Assembly (NCBI GenBank): GCA_905235995.1
Contig: CAJONI010000026.1
Coordinates: 17,757 to 81,756, forward strand
DNA from: an uncultured Bacteroidales bacterium
Lineage (GTDB): Bacteria > Bacteroidota > Bacteroidia > Bacteroidales > UBA932
Direction: 5' to 3'
Length of the DNA stretch: 64,000 bases
Notes under the pieces: model-generated
Seen by the model: only the letters and a program-made list of their open reading frames with translations
Databases searched by the model: none
What the model was told of the DNA's origin: nothing
Shown here: positions 1 through 8,040 of the stretch, one piece after another
Numbering within the stretch: the stretch's first letter is position 1
How the letters are laid out: the number at the start of each line of letters is the position of its first letter
Program-made: the position numbers and the translations under genes

Positions 1-1479
1 AACTTCGGCGGCCTCTGCCTCGCGAGGAAGGCCTACGGAGTGGGAGAGACCTTCGACAGTGGCCGTGCCACCGCGAAAGAGACCGTGGAGTTCATCGACT
101 CACTGATCGTATGTGCCATCAACGAACCCGGTTTTATCTGGAATATCGACAATTCCGATATCGGCCAGTGGTCGGGTCGCCTCACCAGGGCTTCCGCAAG
201 GGCCCTTCGTGCAAAGGTCTGGATGTTTGCTGCATCTCCGCTGTTCAACAGCCCCGAGCCTTATATGGAATATACGGCCGACAAGATCACCGAATTCACC
301 AACATCGAGCATGTGTGGTTCGGTGGGGAAGATCCTTCCCTGTGGAACCGCTGCCTGGAGTATTGCAACGACTTCTTCCAGGACAATGCGGCCAACGGCA
401 ACTATTACCAGCTGATCCAGCCGACGACGCAGGATGAAGCCGGATATCGCCAGGCGTACCGCAATGCCTACAGGTACCGTAACAACGAGACCCGTCACGA
501 AAAACTGTTCGACGTGCATCCTACACAGCTGATGTCCGACCAGGTCACCAATGGTGAGATATCCCACAAATGGGGCTGGGGCTGGCCCGGTTTCGCCATT
601 GACTGCTATCGTCAGGGAGGCGCCGTCCCGACCAACGAACTCATGGAATGCTTCGGCATGCAGGACGGCCGTGTCTTCCCGTATTCCGACATCTACGGTG
701 CAGGCAACAACCCCGAAGGCTACGACATGTTCGCAAACCGCGATCCTCGCCTGTATGAGACCATGCTGGTACCGAGGCAGTCGCTTCCTGCAGGATTCGA
801 CTATGCCGGTTACTCCTACGCCGACACCTGGGTCGGAGGCGCCATGTATTACGACCAGAACAACTTCGGTGACGCATCATCCGACGACGCCGCTTCAGGC
901 TACAGGAAGTTCAAGTGGATCCTCGACTATACCGATACCAGGATGAACGACCAGTTCATCGGCTGTTCCTACATCCGTCTCGCTGAGATGTACCTCATCC
1001 GTGCCGAAGCCCTGGCAGAGACCAACCAGCTCGCCCTTGCGCTGGAAGACCTCCATGTGGTTCGCAGCCGCGTCGGCCTGGGCCGTATCGAGACGATGAA
1101 TCCCGAATTGAGGCTGACGACCAACAAGGAGAACCTCATCAATGAGATCCTTCGCGAGCGCAACTGCGAGATCGGCGCCGAATGCGGCGACCGCCTCTAC
1201 GACATGGTCCGCCGCAAGCGTCAGGACCTCTTCACCAAGCCGCTCCATGAGATCAGGGTGTATCGCCTCGACGCCAATGGCAACCGCCTCACCGAAGGCG
1301 ACCAGCGTTGGGATCCTTCCACCCCCTGGCCGAAGTTTGAATACGAGAAGCCTCAGATCGTCAACGGCGCACGCCGCTGGTGGGATCCGGGCTTCTGGAC
1401 GAACAAGTGGTATCTCGACCCGGTTTCCCGTATAGAAGTTCAGAAAAAGTATGGACTCACCCAGAATCCCGGTTGGTAA
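1..1479 (+). CDS. SusD/RagB-family glycan-binding lipoprotein, 5' end outside window
   Basis: The reading frame is open from the first base, so the N-terminus and lipobox lie upstream of the window. SusD proteins sit on the outer membrane as a lid over a SusC channel and bind oligosaccharides. The visible part has the family traits: a run of TPR-like helices (for example ASARALRAKVWMFAASPLFN near the start and SYIRLAEMYLIRAEALAETN later), the RERNCEIGAECGDRLYDMVRR region, and the ending LTQNPGW, which matches the usual SusD C-terminus. It lies 22 bases ahead of a SusC gene. Its own SusC partner may be upstream, because the downstream SusC is followed by another SusD. The glycan specificity cannot be read from the sequence. 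Confidence 0.93.
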   Translation, partial: NFGGLCLARKAYGVGETFDSGRATAKETVEFIDSLIVCAINEPGFIWNIDNSDIGQWSGRLTRASARALRAKVWMFAASPLFNSPEPYMEYTADKITEFTNIEHVWFGGEDPSLWNRCLEYCNDFFQDNAANGNYYQLIQPTTQDEAGYRQAYRNAYRYRNNETRHEKLFDVHPTQLMSDQVTNGEISHKWGWGWPGFAIDCYRQGGAVPTNELMECFGMQDGRVFPYSDIYGAGNNPEGYDMFANRDPRLYETMLVPRQSLPAGFDYAGYSYADTWVGGAMYYDQNNFGDASSDDAASGYRKFKWILDYTDTRMNDQFIGCSYIRLAEMYLIRAEALAETNQLALALEDLHVVRSRVGLGRIETMNPELRLTTNKENLINEILRERNCEIGAECGDRLYDMVRRKRQDLFTKPLHEIRVYRLDANGNRLTEGDQRWDPSTPWPKFEYEKPQIVNGARRWWDPGFWTNKWYLDPVSRIEVQKKYGLTQNPGW

Positions 1480-1501
1480 TCAATAGAAATATTTCACGAT
1501 T

Positions 1502-4324
1502 ATGAAATTACGCAATATACTTCTATTCAGTTTGTTGGGGTTCTTCGCAGTTCCTGTGGCCACAAACGCCCAAGTGCAGCTCAGTGACTTGAAGTCACAG
1601 AAGGTGGATCTGGGATACGGGGTCGAGAGCTCGGAGTTTCTTACCACGGCGGCCACTTATACCATCACCGCCGAAGAACTTGGACGTACCTCCGCCATCA
1701 GCCTTGCCGACGCCCTTTATGGCAAGCTGCTCGGACTAACAGCAATTCAGAACACCGGCTTCAAGGGCGAAGAAGGCAGGGGAGCGAGCTTCAACATCCG
1801 TGGCATACAGACCACGGGTGAGACGGATATCCTCATCCTTGTCGACGGTGTTGAACGCCCCATCGACCGCATCACGGTGGAAGAGGTGGAAAGTGTGACC
1901 GTCCTCAGGGACGCAGCCGCAGTGGCCATGTACGGACACGAAGGCATCAACGGCGTGCTCCTGGTCAAGACCAAGCGCGGCCAGGCGGACAGCGGTTTCC
2001 ATTTCAAGGCAGGCGCCTCCCATAAGATCCAGTTCGATCCCAAGATGGCCGAGATGGTGGGTGCATACGACTATGCCCGCGCCCTGAACATCGCCCGTAT
2101 CAACGACGGCAACACCCCGGCCTACACCGAGGCTGAACTGCAGAGATTCGTGGACAACAGCGATCCCTTCGTGTATCCGAATGTCAACTGGAAGGACGAG
2201 GTGTTCAAGAACACCGCCCACGAGACCAACGCATTCGTGTCCATGTATGGCGGTGCGGAAAAGGTTGAGTATTACACTATCCTTGACTATACCGACGGTC
2301 GCGGACTTTACAAGCATCCCAATCAGGGAGATTGGAATTCCCAGCTGAAGTATTCCAAGGCCAACATCCGCACCAATGTGGATTTCCAGGTGACGAAGAC
2401 CACCAGGGTCAAGACCAACATCCTGGCCATCTTCATGGAGACCAACGGTGTACCGAACTTGAACTCAAACGACGCCTGGTGGCATCTTTATAAGGTGCCT
2501 GCCCTGGCATTCCCCATCAAGACCCTCCCCATCGAGAAGATGGTTGATGGAGAGTTGGTCACGATTCCCAGCGTATGGGGCGGAAGCCAGACCTTCGGAG
2601 ACTTCAACCTCGTGGCCAAGTCGACGGGAACAGGCTTTGCCAAGACCCACCAGCGCCAGATCTGGGCTGACATGACCCTGGAACAGGACCTGGACTTCAT
2701 CGTCAAGGGCCTGCAGCTCTACGTCGGCGGCTCCTATGACAATGCCTCCATCACCTACGAGAACCGTTCGAAGGGTTACCAGTACGGCTGGAACTATTAT
2801 AATGCATCCGGAGTCATGGACGCCCAGATAATGGGTACTGTTGAAGACAAGCTCGTCTTCAACCACTGGGTGGATTCACAGTGGCGCATCGGAACCGTCA
2901 ACGCCGGTCTCAAATATTCGACCCGCTTCGCCAACGGCGACCATTTCCTCGCCAACGCCGGTTACAACATGAAGAGCGAGATCCGTGACGGCCAAAGCAA
3001 TACCTGGCATCGCGCCAACTGGAACCTGGCCCTCCACTACGATCACGCCGACAAATTCGTCGTCGACCTCGTGCTTGCAGCCAACGGTTCCAACCGTTCC
3101 TACCCTGCGAAATGGGCGTTCTCGCCCACGATGGGTCTCGGTTGGATATTCGCCAACAACCCGACCGGCGCGCTGACTTACGGAAAGCTCCGCCTGTCAG
3201 GAGGTATCCAGCATACCGACTATGTCCCCGCAGCCGGACTGTGGCTTGATAACTGGAGCGCCTCGCACGGCCAGTTCTGGTACGGCACCAGCTTCAACTC
3301 CACCTACGGTGCGTTCCTCAGCCAGTTCCCTACCACCAATTTCCGTCAGGAAACCGCCTACAAGGCCAACTTCGGAACGGACATGAGATTCGCCAACTGC
3401 CTGGACTTCATCCTGGACGCTTTCTACCAGCAGAGGACCAACATCCTCGTCAGTGCAGGCGAGTTGAATTCGGCGGTCGTGGGCATCCAGTCTTCCTATG
3501 ACGACAGGGGCCGCGTGGCAAGCTATGGCGTTGAGGCCGGCCTTCGCTTCGCGAAGACATTCGCAAACGGCTTCAACCTGAATTTCAGCGGAAACGTTTC
3601 GGCCGTGAGGAGCCAGATCCTCGAATGGATCGAGAATCCCGCCTATCCCAACCTCTCCGTCATCGGCGGTCCCGCCGATGCTGCACGCGGACTCGTCGCG
3701 CTGGGCTTCTTCCAGTCTCAGGAAGAGATTGCAAGCAGCCCTCTGCAGCAGTTCGGACAGGTGAAGGTGGGTGACATCAAGTACAAGGATGTCAACGGCG
3801 ACGGAGTCATCAATGAGAATGACCAGGTGGCCATGGACTTCGGCGGTTCTTTCCCCGCCCTGAACTATGGGTTCAGCCTTGGCATGGAATACAAGGGCTT
3901 CGGCATCAATGCGTCCTTCCAGGGCGCAGCTGGCCAGACCAAGAGCCTCATGTATGTCGACGGTGTCTGGGGAGCCCTCTCCGACAACCGCAACCTTTCC
4001 GTGGAGTATTTCAACAACTGCTTCGACGTTGCAGGCGCCAGTGCACTTTACCCGCGCCTTTCCTCCGAGAGCGTTGCCAACAATACCCAGAACTCCACTA
4101 TCTGGTACCGCAATGTAACATGGTTCAAGCTGCGTGACTGCGAGATCTACTACAAGTTCCCCGCATCGCTGCTCCGCCACATCAAGTTTACTGATGCCAA
4201 GATCTTCGTTCAGGGACAGAACCTGCTGTCGTTCGGCAATATCGCCGCCATGGATGCAGAAAACCTCAACACGGGCTATCCTGTAATGAAAGCTGTGAAC
4301 ATGGGCCTTTCCTTCGTATTCTAA
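1502..4324 (+). CDS. SusC/RagA-type TonB-linked outer-membrane transporter
   Basis: 940 residues. A signal peptide (MKLRNILLFSLLGFFAVPVATNAQ) is followed directly by a short linker containing VDLGYGV, then the plug domain (about residues 45-160, with ITAEELGRTSAISLADAL, FNIRGIQTTGETDILILVDG and the SVTVLRDAAAVAMYG motif). The rest is a 22-strand-type barrel with an EF-like turn DVNGDGVINENDQ near residue 765 and the closing strand ending NMGLSFVF. It imports oligosaccharides across the outer membrane using TonB energy. The carboxypeptidase-regulatory-like N-terminal extension found in many SusC proteins is absent, which explains the short length. It sits between two SusD genes, 13 bases before the second. 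Confidence 0.95.
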   Translation: MKLRNILLFSLLGFFAVPVATNAQVQLSDLKSQKVDLGYGVESSEFLTTAATYTITAEELGRTSAISLADALYGKLLGLTAIQNTGFKGEEGRGASFNIRGIQTTGETDILILVDGVERPIDRITVEEVESVTVLRDAAAVAMYGHEGINGVLLVKTKRGQADSGFHFKAGASHKIQFDPKMAEMVGAYDYARALNIARINDGNTPAYTEAELQRFVDNSDPFVYPNVNWKDEVFKNTAHETNAFVSMYGGAEKVEYYTILDYTDGRGLYKHPNQGDWNSQLKYSKANIRTNVDFQVTKTTRVKTNILAIFMETNGVPNLNSNDAWWHLYKVPALAFPIKTLPIEKMVDGELVTIPSVWGGSQTFGDFNLVAKSTGTGFAKTHQRQIWADMTLEQDLDFIVKGLQLYVGGSYDNASITYENRSKGYQYGWNYYNASGVMDAQIMGTVEDKLVFNHWVDSQWRIGTVNAGLKYSTRFANGDHFLANAGYNMKSEIRDGQSNTWHRANWNLALHYDHADKFVVDLVLAANGSNRSYPAKWAFSPTMGLGWIFANNPTGALTYGKLRLSGGIQHTDYVPAAGLWLDNWSASHGQFWYGTSFNSTYGAFLSQFPTTNFRQETAYKANFGTDMRFANCLDFILDAFYQQRTNILVSAGELNSAVVGIQSSYDDRGRVASYGVEAGLRFAKTFANGFNLNFSGNVSAVRSQILEWIENPAYPNLSVIGGPADAARGLVALGFFQSQEEIASSPLQQFGQVKVGDIKYKDVNGDGVINENDQVAMDFGGSFPALNYGFSLGMEYKGFGINASFQGAAGQTKSLMYVDGVWGALSDNRNLSVEYFNNCFDVAGASALYPRLSSESVANNTQNSTIWYRNVTWFKLRDCEIYYKFPASLLRHIKFTDAKIFVQGQNLLSFGNIAAMDAENLNTGYPVMKAVNMGLSFVF

Positions 4325-4337
4325 AACAGACTGCCTT

Positions 4338-6014
4338 ATGAAACTACATAGAATATGCTTGTTCCTTCTCGCCTGCATCCTGCCGGCCTCGTGTGCTGAC
4401 CTCAACTATTCGGAGGTAAACACGCGTGACGAGGCATGGACTTACGAATACTTCGAGAATGGTATTAAAAACATGGTATTTGACGTTTACGCACAGCTTT
4501 ACAACAGCGAGTTCGAGTCGAACAGCGCCTACTTCCTCGCCGGAGCCACCGACGAGGCCCAGTATGCACTTGAGACCGGTGCGGTAAACAACTATATCAA
4601 TGGTGGCTGGAGCGCGGCAAATCCCTATTCCAGCACCTGGACCAAGTCCTACACTGCCATCGCTGAGATTGCCATGTATCTGGAGAAGATCGACCAGGCC
4701 GACATCTCGGAGTGGGAGTACAACTCCAATTACAACAACTGGATCCAGCAGCTGGAGATTTTCCCGTATGAACTGCGTTTCCTCCGGGCTTATTTCTACT
4801 TTGAACTCTTCCGGACCTACGGCGACGTCCCCCTGGTGACCACCACTCTCACCAACGGGCAGGCCAACAACGTATATCGCACTCCGGCCGATGAGATCGT
4901 GAAGTTCATCGTGGACGAGCTTGACGCTGTCGCTCCCTACCTGCCGGTATCCTACATGACGGAAGTGGGAGCTGAAATCGGACGTGCGACCCGCGTTGCG
5001 GCCTACGCCCTCAAGGCACGTACGCTGCTCTATGCGGCCTCGCCGCTGTTCAACCCCACGGGCAACAAGGACAAATGGGCGAAAGCCGCGGAAGCCTGCA
5101 AGTTCGTCCTTGACAATGCTGACACCTGGGGATTGAAGCTCAGCGCCTACGGTTCCCTTTGGGGCCACGACGCCTTCTTCAACCCGGAACTGATCTACGG
5201 CCTCGGCCGTGGTGAGAGCAACTCGTTCGAGATGGCCAACTATCCCATCGGCGTCGAAAACGGTGCTTCCGGCAACTGTCCCACCCAGAGTCTCGTTGAC
5301 CAGTACGAGTATCAGGACAACGGCGAGACCTTTGCCGAGCGTTATCCCGGCAGCATCAACCTGGCCATGGTCGATCCCTATGAGGGACTGGACCCCCGCT
5401 TCGCACTCACCGTGGTCAAGAACGGAGACCTCTGGCCCAGCAACGGTTCGCAGCAGAAGGTGATTGAGACCTTCGTCGGAGGCTTCAACGCCTCTCCCAA
5501 GTACGGAGCCACTCCTACAAGTTATTATCTTCGCAAGTATGTCGACGGTTCCTGCGTCACCACGGCCGACAACCAGACCAGGCGCCGCCATACCTGGATA
5601 CTCTTCCGTCTTGGCGAGATCTACCTTGACTACGCCGAGGCCGTGTTCAATGCCACTGGAAGCGCCAATGACCCCACCTATGGCCTGACGGCCAACGAGG
5701 CGGTCAACAAGCTTCGCAGCCGCTCCGACATCCAGATGCCGAAGTTCACCGAAGACGGCGATGCCTGGGTCAAACGTTATGAACGCGAACGCCTCGTGGA
5801 GCTCGCTTTCGAGAACCACCGTTTCTGGGATGTGAGGCGCTGGAAGAAAGGCCCTGAGTATTTCAGTAAAATCCAGGTGGCCACGATCAGCAGCTCCCTG
5901 CAGCTTACCCGGTCCACGGTTACGCGTCAGTGGGATGACAAGTACTATCTCTATCCCATCCCGCAGTCTGAACTGAAGAAGAACCCCAACCTCACTCAAA
6001 ATCAAGGATGGTAA
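4338..6014 (+). CDS. SusD/RagB-family glycan-binding lipoprotein
   Basis: 558 residues. The N-terminus MKLHRICLFLLACILPASCADL has a lipobox-like ASC, so it should be lipidated and moved to the cell surface. SusD helices include LRFLRAYFYFELFRTYGDVPLV, AYALKARTLLYAASPLFNP and ILFRLGEIYLDYAEAVFNAT (each read in pieces across residues 150-450), then the RYERERLVELAFENHRFWD region and the C-terminus LTQNQGW. It is the partner of the SusC just upstream (13-base gap) and is translationally close to the next gene, whose ATG begins 2 bases after this stop. It should bind the same glycan as the SusC imports. Confidence 0.95.
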   Translation: MKLHRICLFLLACILPASCADLNYSEVNTRDEAWTYEYFENGIKNMVFDVYAQLYNSEFESNSAYFLAGATDEAQYALETGAVNNYINGGWSAANPYSSTWTKSYTAIAEIAMYLEKIDQADISEWEYNSNYNNWIQQLEIFPYELRFLRAYFYFELFRTYGDVPLVTTTLTNGQANNVYRTPADEIVKFIVDELDAVAPYLPVSYMTEVGAEIGRATRVAAYALKARTLLYAASPLFNPTGNKDKWAKAAEACKFVLDNADTWGLKLSAYGSLWGHDAFFNPELIYGLGRGESNSFEMANYPIGVENGASGNCPTQSLVDQYEYQDNGETFAERYPGSINLAMVDPYEGLDPRFALTVVKNGDLWPSNGSQQKVIETFVGGFNASPKYGATPTSYYLRKYVDGSCVTTADNQTRRRHTWILFRLGEIYLDYAEAVFNATGSANDPTYGLTANEAVNKLRSRSDIQMPKFTEDGDAWVKRYERERLVELAFENHRFWDVRRWKKGPEYFSKIQVATISSSLQLTRSTVTRQWDDKYYLYPIPQSELKKNPNLTQNQGW

Positions 6015-6016
6015 TC

Positions 6017-7909
6017 ATGAAGAAGCTATTTGTATATTTCGGAATATTGCTGACGCTTGTCCTTTCGGGTACGGTTTCGGCATGTATTGAAGACGTAACG
6101 ATCGAGGAAAACCTCGGGTTGAACATCAAGGTGTTCTTCCCGACCAAGGTGGTCCCCGGCGTCCAGATGACCATCAACGGTACTGGCTTCAAGGATGTCA
6201 AGGAGATCATATTCCCCGGCGACGTCCGTGTCACCGACTTTGAACTTGTCGGCGGCGAGATGATCCGTGTCACGGCGCCCGTCGGCTTCTCGGCAGAGGG
6301 CGGATCGCTCGTCCTGCGTTCGAACGACGAAGAGGCTGTGTCCAGGCTGCCGCTCACCCTTGGAAAGACCGAGATTTCCGGTTATTCCAAACAGGACGGT
6401 GAAAGTATCCAGGGCGGAGACCAGCTCACCATCTACGGAACCGACCTTGAATTCATCAGCAGCGTGGAACTGCTCGATGCCGAGGGCAATCCGGATATTA
6501 TCAAGGATGCCAAGTTCTACCGCAAGGGTACGAGTTCAGTAATCATCTACATCCCGAAGAAAGTCTATGACGGTACTTTCGTCGGCAAGGTCCATACCTT
6601 CGACGGAAGGGTGTTCGACATGCCGGAGCTGACCTACGAACCGAAGTCCGAAGGCGGCCACTGGGAGACTGTGAAGACGACCATCTGGAAGAATGACGGC
6701 TCGCATGGTGAGGTCGCCTGGGACGGCACCTACCGCTTCTCTTCCGAGGAGAGATCCACCGGTGAAGAGATATTCGCAATCCCGATGGACCACTGGGAAG
6801 CCATGAAGGAAGGTACGTTCTACATGCTTGCCAAGGGCAGCGACTGGGTGCAGATGCGCATCACCACCGGCTGGTGGAGCACCACATGGACCGGTGAAGA
6901 CATCTCCACCGGCAATGAGCGCATCATCGACAACGGCGACGGTACCTACTACATCGAAATCAACTTCGAAGGCGACCCGATCGTCGACATGATCGATGAA
7001 CAGCACCTGCTCTTCACCGGCAGCGGATTCACGCCGCTAGAACTCTACTTCTCGGAAGACATCTGGGTTGACGACGGCGGCCACTCGGAAATCGTCAGGA
7101 CTTCCATCTGGAAGGGCGACGGTTCCGCCGGTGCGGTCAGCTGGTCCGGCCAGTACCGCTTCGGGCTTGAAGGCCACGACGGCAACAATGAGTGTATCGC
7201 CACATTCTCCCAGGATATATGGGACAAGCTCAAGAGCGAGACCTTCTACCTGCTGCTGGAGTCCGCCGATCCTCAGATCCGAGTCACCACCGGCTGGTGG
7301 AGCACCACCTGGACCGGCGAGGACATCATGCCCGGCAATGAGCGTATCATCGACAACGGCGACGGCACCTTCACCCTGACGGTCAACCTGAGTGAAGACG
7401 ACGCGATACTGTCCGTCCTGGACGAACAGCACCTGCTGTTCACAGGTGACCGGTACACTCCGCTGGAAATTTACTTCGAGGAAGAGATATGGGTAGAAGG
7501 TGGAGGAGACTCCAAGGAAGAAGTGGTATTCTGGCAAGGCGACGGCTCTGCCGGAGAAGTCAACTGGAACGGCGTCTACCGTTTCGGCCTCGACGGCCAT
7601 GACGGCAACAACGAATGTATCGCAACATTCCCCCAGGAAATCTGGGATGTCATCAAGTCAGGTACATTCTACTTGCTCGCACAGGGCAGCGACTGGGTGC
7701 AGATGCGCATCACCACCGGCTGGTGGAGCACCACCTGGACCGGCGAAGACATCTCCACCGGCAATGAGCGCATCATCGACAACGGCGACGGCACCTACTA
7801 CATCGAAATCAATTTCGAAGGCGACCCGATCCTCGACCTGCTGGATGAGCAGCACCTGCTCTTCACCGGCAGCGGCTTCACGCCGTTGAAACTCTACTAC
7901 CTCAAATAG
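6017..7909 (+). CDS. Surface glycan-binding lipoprotein with TIG-like domains and three tandem modules (SusE/F position)
   Basis: 630 residues starting at the ATG 2 bases after the SusD stop; an ATG 9 bases earlier overlaps that stop and gives a poorer signal peptide. The N-terminus ends in SGTVSAC, a lipobox. Residues about 30-205 form two IPT/TIG-like beta domains (VVPGVQMTINGTGFKDVKEI; GGDQLTIYGTDLEFISSVEL). Residues 215-630 are three copies of a module with 141 residues between equivalent tryptophans, each carrying TTGWWSTTWTGEDI, NERIIDNGDGT and DEQHLLFTG. Aromatic-rich motifs like these are typical of sugar-binding faces. Position after SusCD suggests a SusE/F-like surface glycan-binding protein. 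I do not recognise the module as a named CBM family. Confidence 0.85.
   Translation: MKKLFVYFGILLTLVLSGTVSACIEDVTIEENLGLNIKVFFPTKVVPGVQMTINGTGFKDVKEIIFPGDVRVTDFELVGGEMIRVTAPVGFSAEGGSLVLRSNDEEAVSRLPLTLGKTEISGYSKQDGESIQGGDQLTIYGTDLEFISSVELLDAEGNPDIIKDAKFYRKGTSSVIIYIPKKVYDGTFVGKVHTFDGRVFDMPELTYEPKSEGGHWETVKTTIWKNDGSHGEVAWDGTYRFSSEERSTGEEIFAIPMDHWEAMKEGTFYMLAKGSDWVQMRITTGWWSTTWTGEDISTGNERIIDNGDGTYYIEINFEGDPIVDMIDEQHLLFTGSGFTPLELYFSEDIWVDDGGHSEIVRTSIWKGDGSAGAVSWSGQYRFGLEGHDGNNECIATFSQDIWDKLKSETFYLLLESADPQIRVTTGWWSTTWTGEDIMPGNERIIDNGDGTFTLTVNLSEDDAILSVLDEQHLLFTGDRYTPLEIYFEEEIWVEGGGDSKEEVVFWQGDGSAGEVNWNGVYRFGLDGHDGNNECIATFPQEIWDVIKSGTFYLLAQGSDWVQMRITTGWWSTTWTGEDISTGNERIIDNGDGTYYIEINFEGDPILDLLDEQHLLFTGSGFTPLKLYYLK
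6659..7081 (+). repeat. Tandem module 1 of the PUL lipoprotein
   Basis: First of three modules. It starts at HWETVKTTIW and ends before GHSEIV. Its second half (from GSDWVQMRITTGWW) is nearly identical in DNA to module 3 (about 6836-7059 against 7685-7906), while its first half (RFSSEERSTGEEIFA) differs from both others. A one-codon deletion in the first half relative to modules 2 and 3 is balanced later. Confidence 0.9.
7082..7504 (+). repeat. Tandem module 2 of the PUL lipoprotein
   Basis: Second module, with its conserved tryptophan codon exactly 423 bases after that of module 1. The first half (YRFGLEGHDGNNECIATF) matches module 3. The second half (ESADPQIRVTTGWW, then TLTVNLSEDDAILSVL) is the most diverged of the three. 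Confidence 0.9.
7505..7906 (+). repeat. Tandem module 3 of the PUL lipoprotein (mosaic of 1 and 2)
   Basis: Third module, again 423 bases on. The first half resembles module 2 (RFGLDGHDGNNECIATF) and the second half resembles module 1 (GSDWVQMRITTGWWSTTW, then YYIEINFEGDPI). The switch falls near 7665-7690. It ends with the protein C-terminus FTPLKLYYLK. Confidence 0.9.
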
Positions 7910-7930
7910 TCTGAGAGTTGTAAGGAATTG

Positions 7931-7961
7931 AAGGCTGGCCGTTTGGCCAGCCTTCTTTTTT
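7931..7961 (+). terminator. Rho-independent terminator after the Sus operon
   Basis: A perfect 10-bp stem (AAGGCTGGCC / GGCCAGCCTT) with a GTTT loop is followed by CTTTTTTA. It starts 21 bases after the lipoprotein stop and closes the SusCD transcript. Confidence 0.9.
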
Positions 7962-8006
7962 ATATGTTTCTTTTTTGCAACATGTTTCAAAATCCCAATA
8001 AATAGT

Positions 8007-8014
8007 TAAATTTG
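8007..8014 (+). promoter_or_regulatory. Promoter -7 box TAAATTTG for the HTCS gene
   Basis: Matches the Bacteroidota -7 consensus TAnnTTTG and lies 26 bases before the HTCS start codon. No good TTTG -33 element is seen at 19-21 bases. Confidence 0.6.
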
Positions 8015-8040
8015 TGACATAACTGCAAGTGTCAGCCGCC

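Noticed and set aside
4344-6005. A 553-codon open frame on the - strand across the second SusD gene
   Set aside because: It mirrors the SusD gene almost end to end, has no domain features, and is explained by GC-rich codon bias in the real gene. The same holds for long opposite-strand frames at 16830-18362, 23265-24620, 3197-4405 and across the dcw genes.
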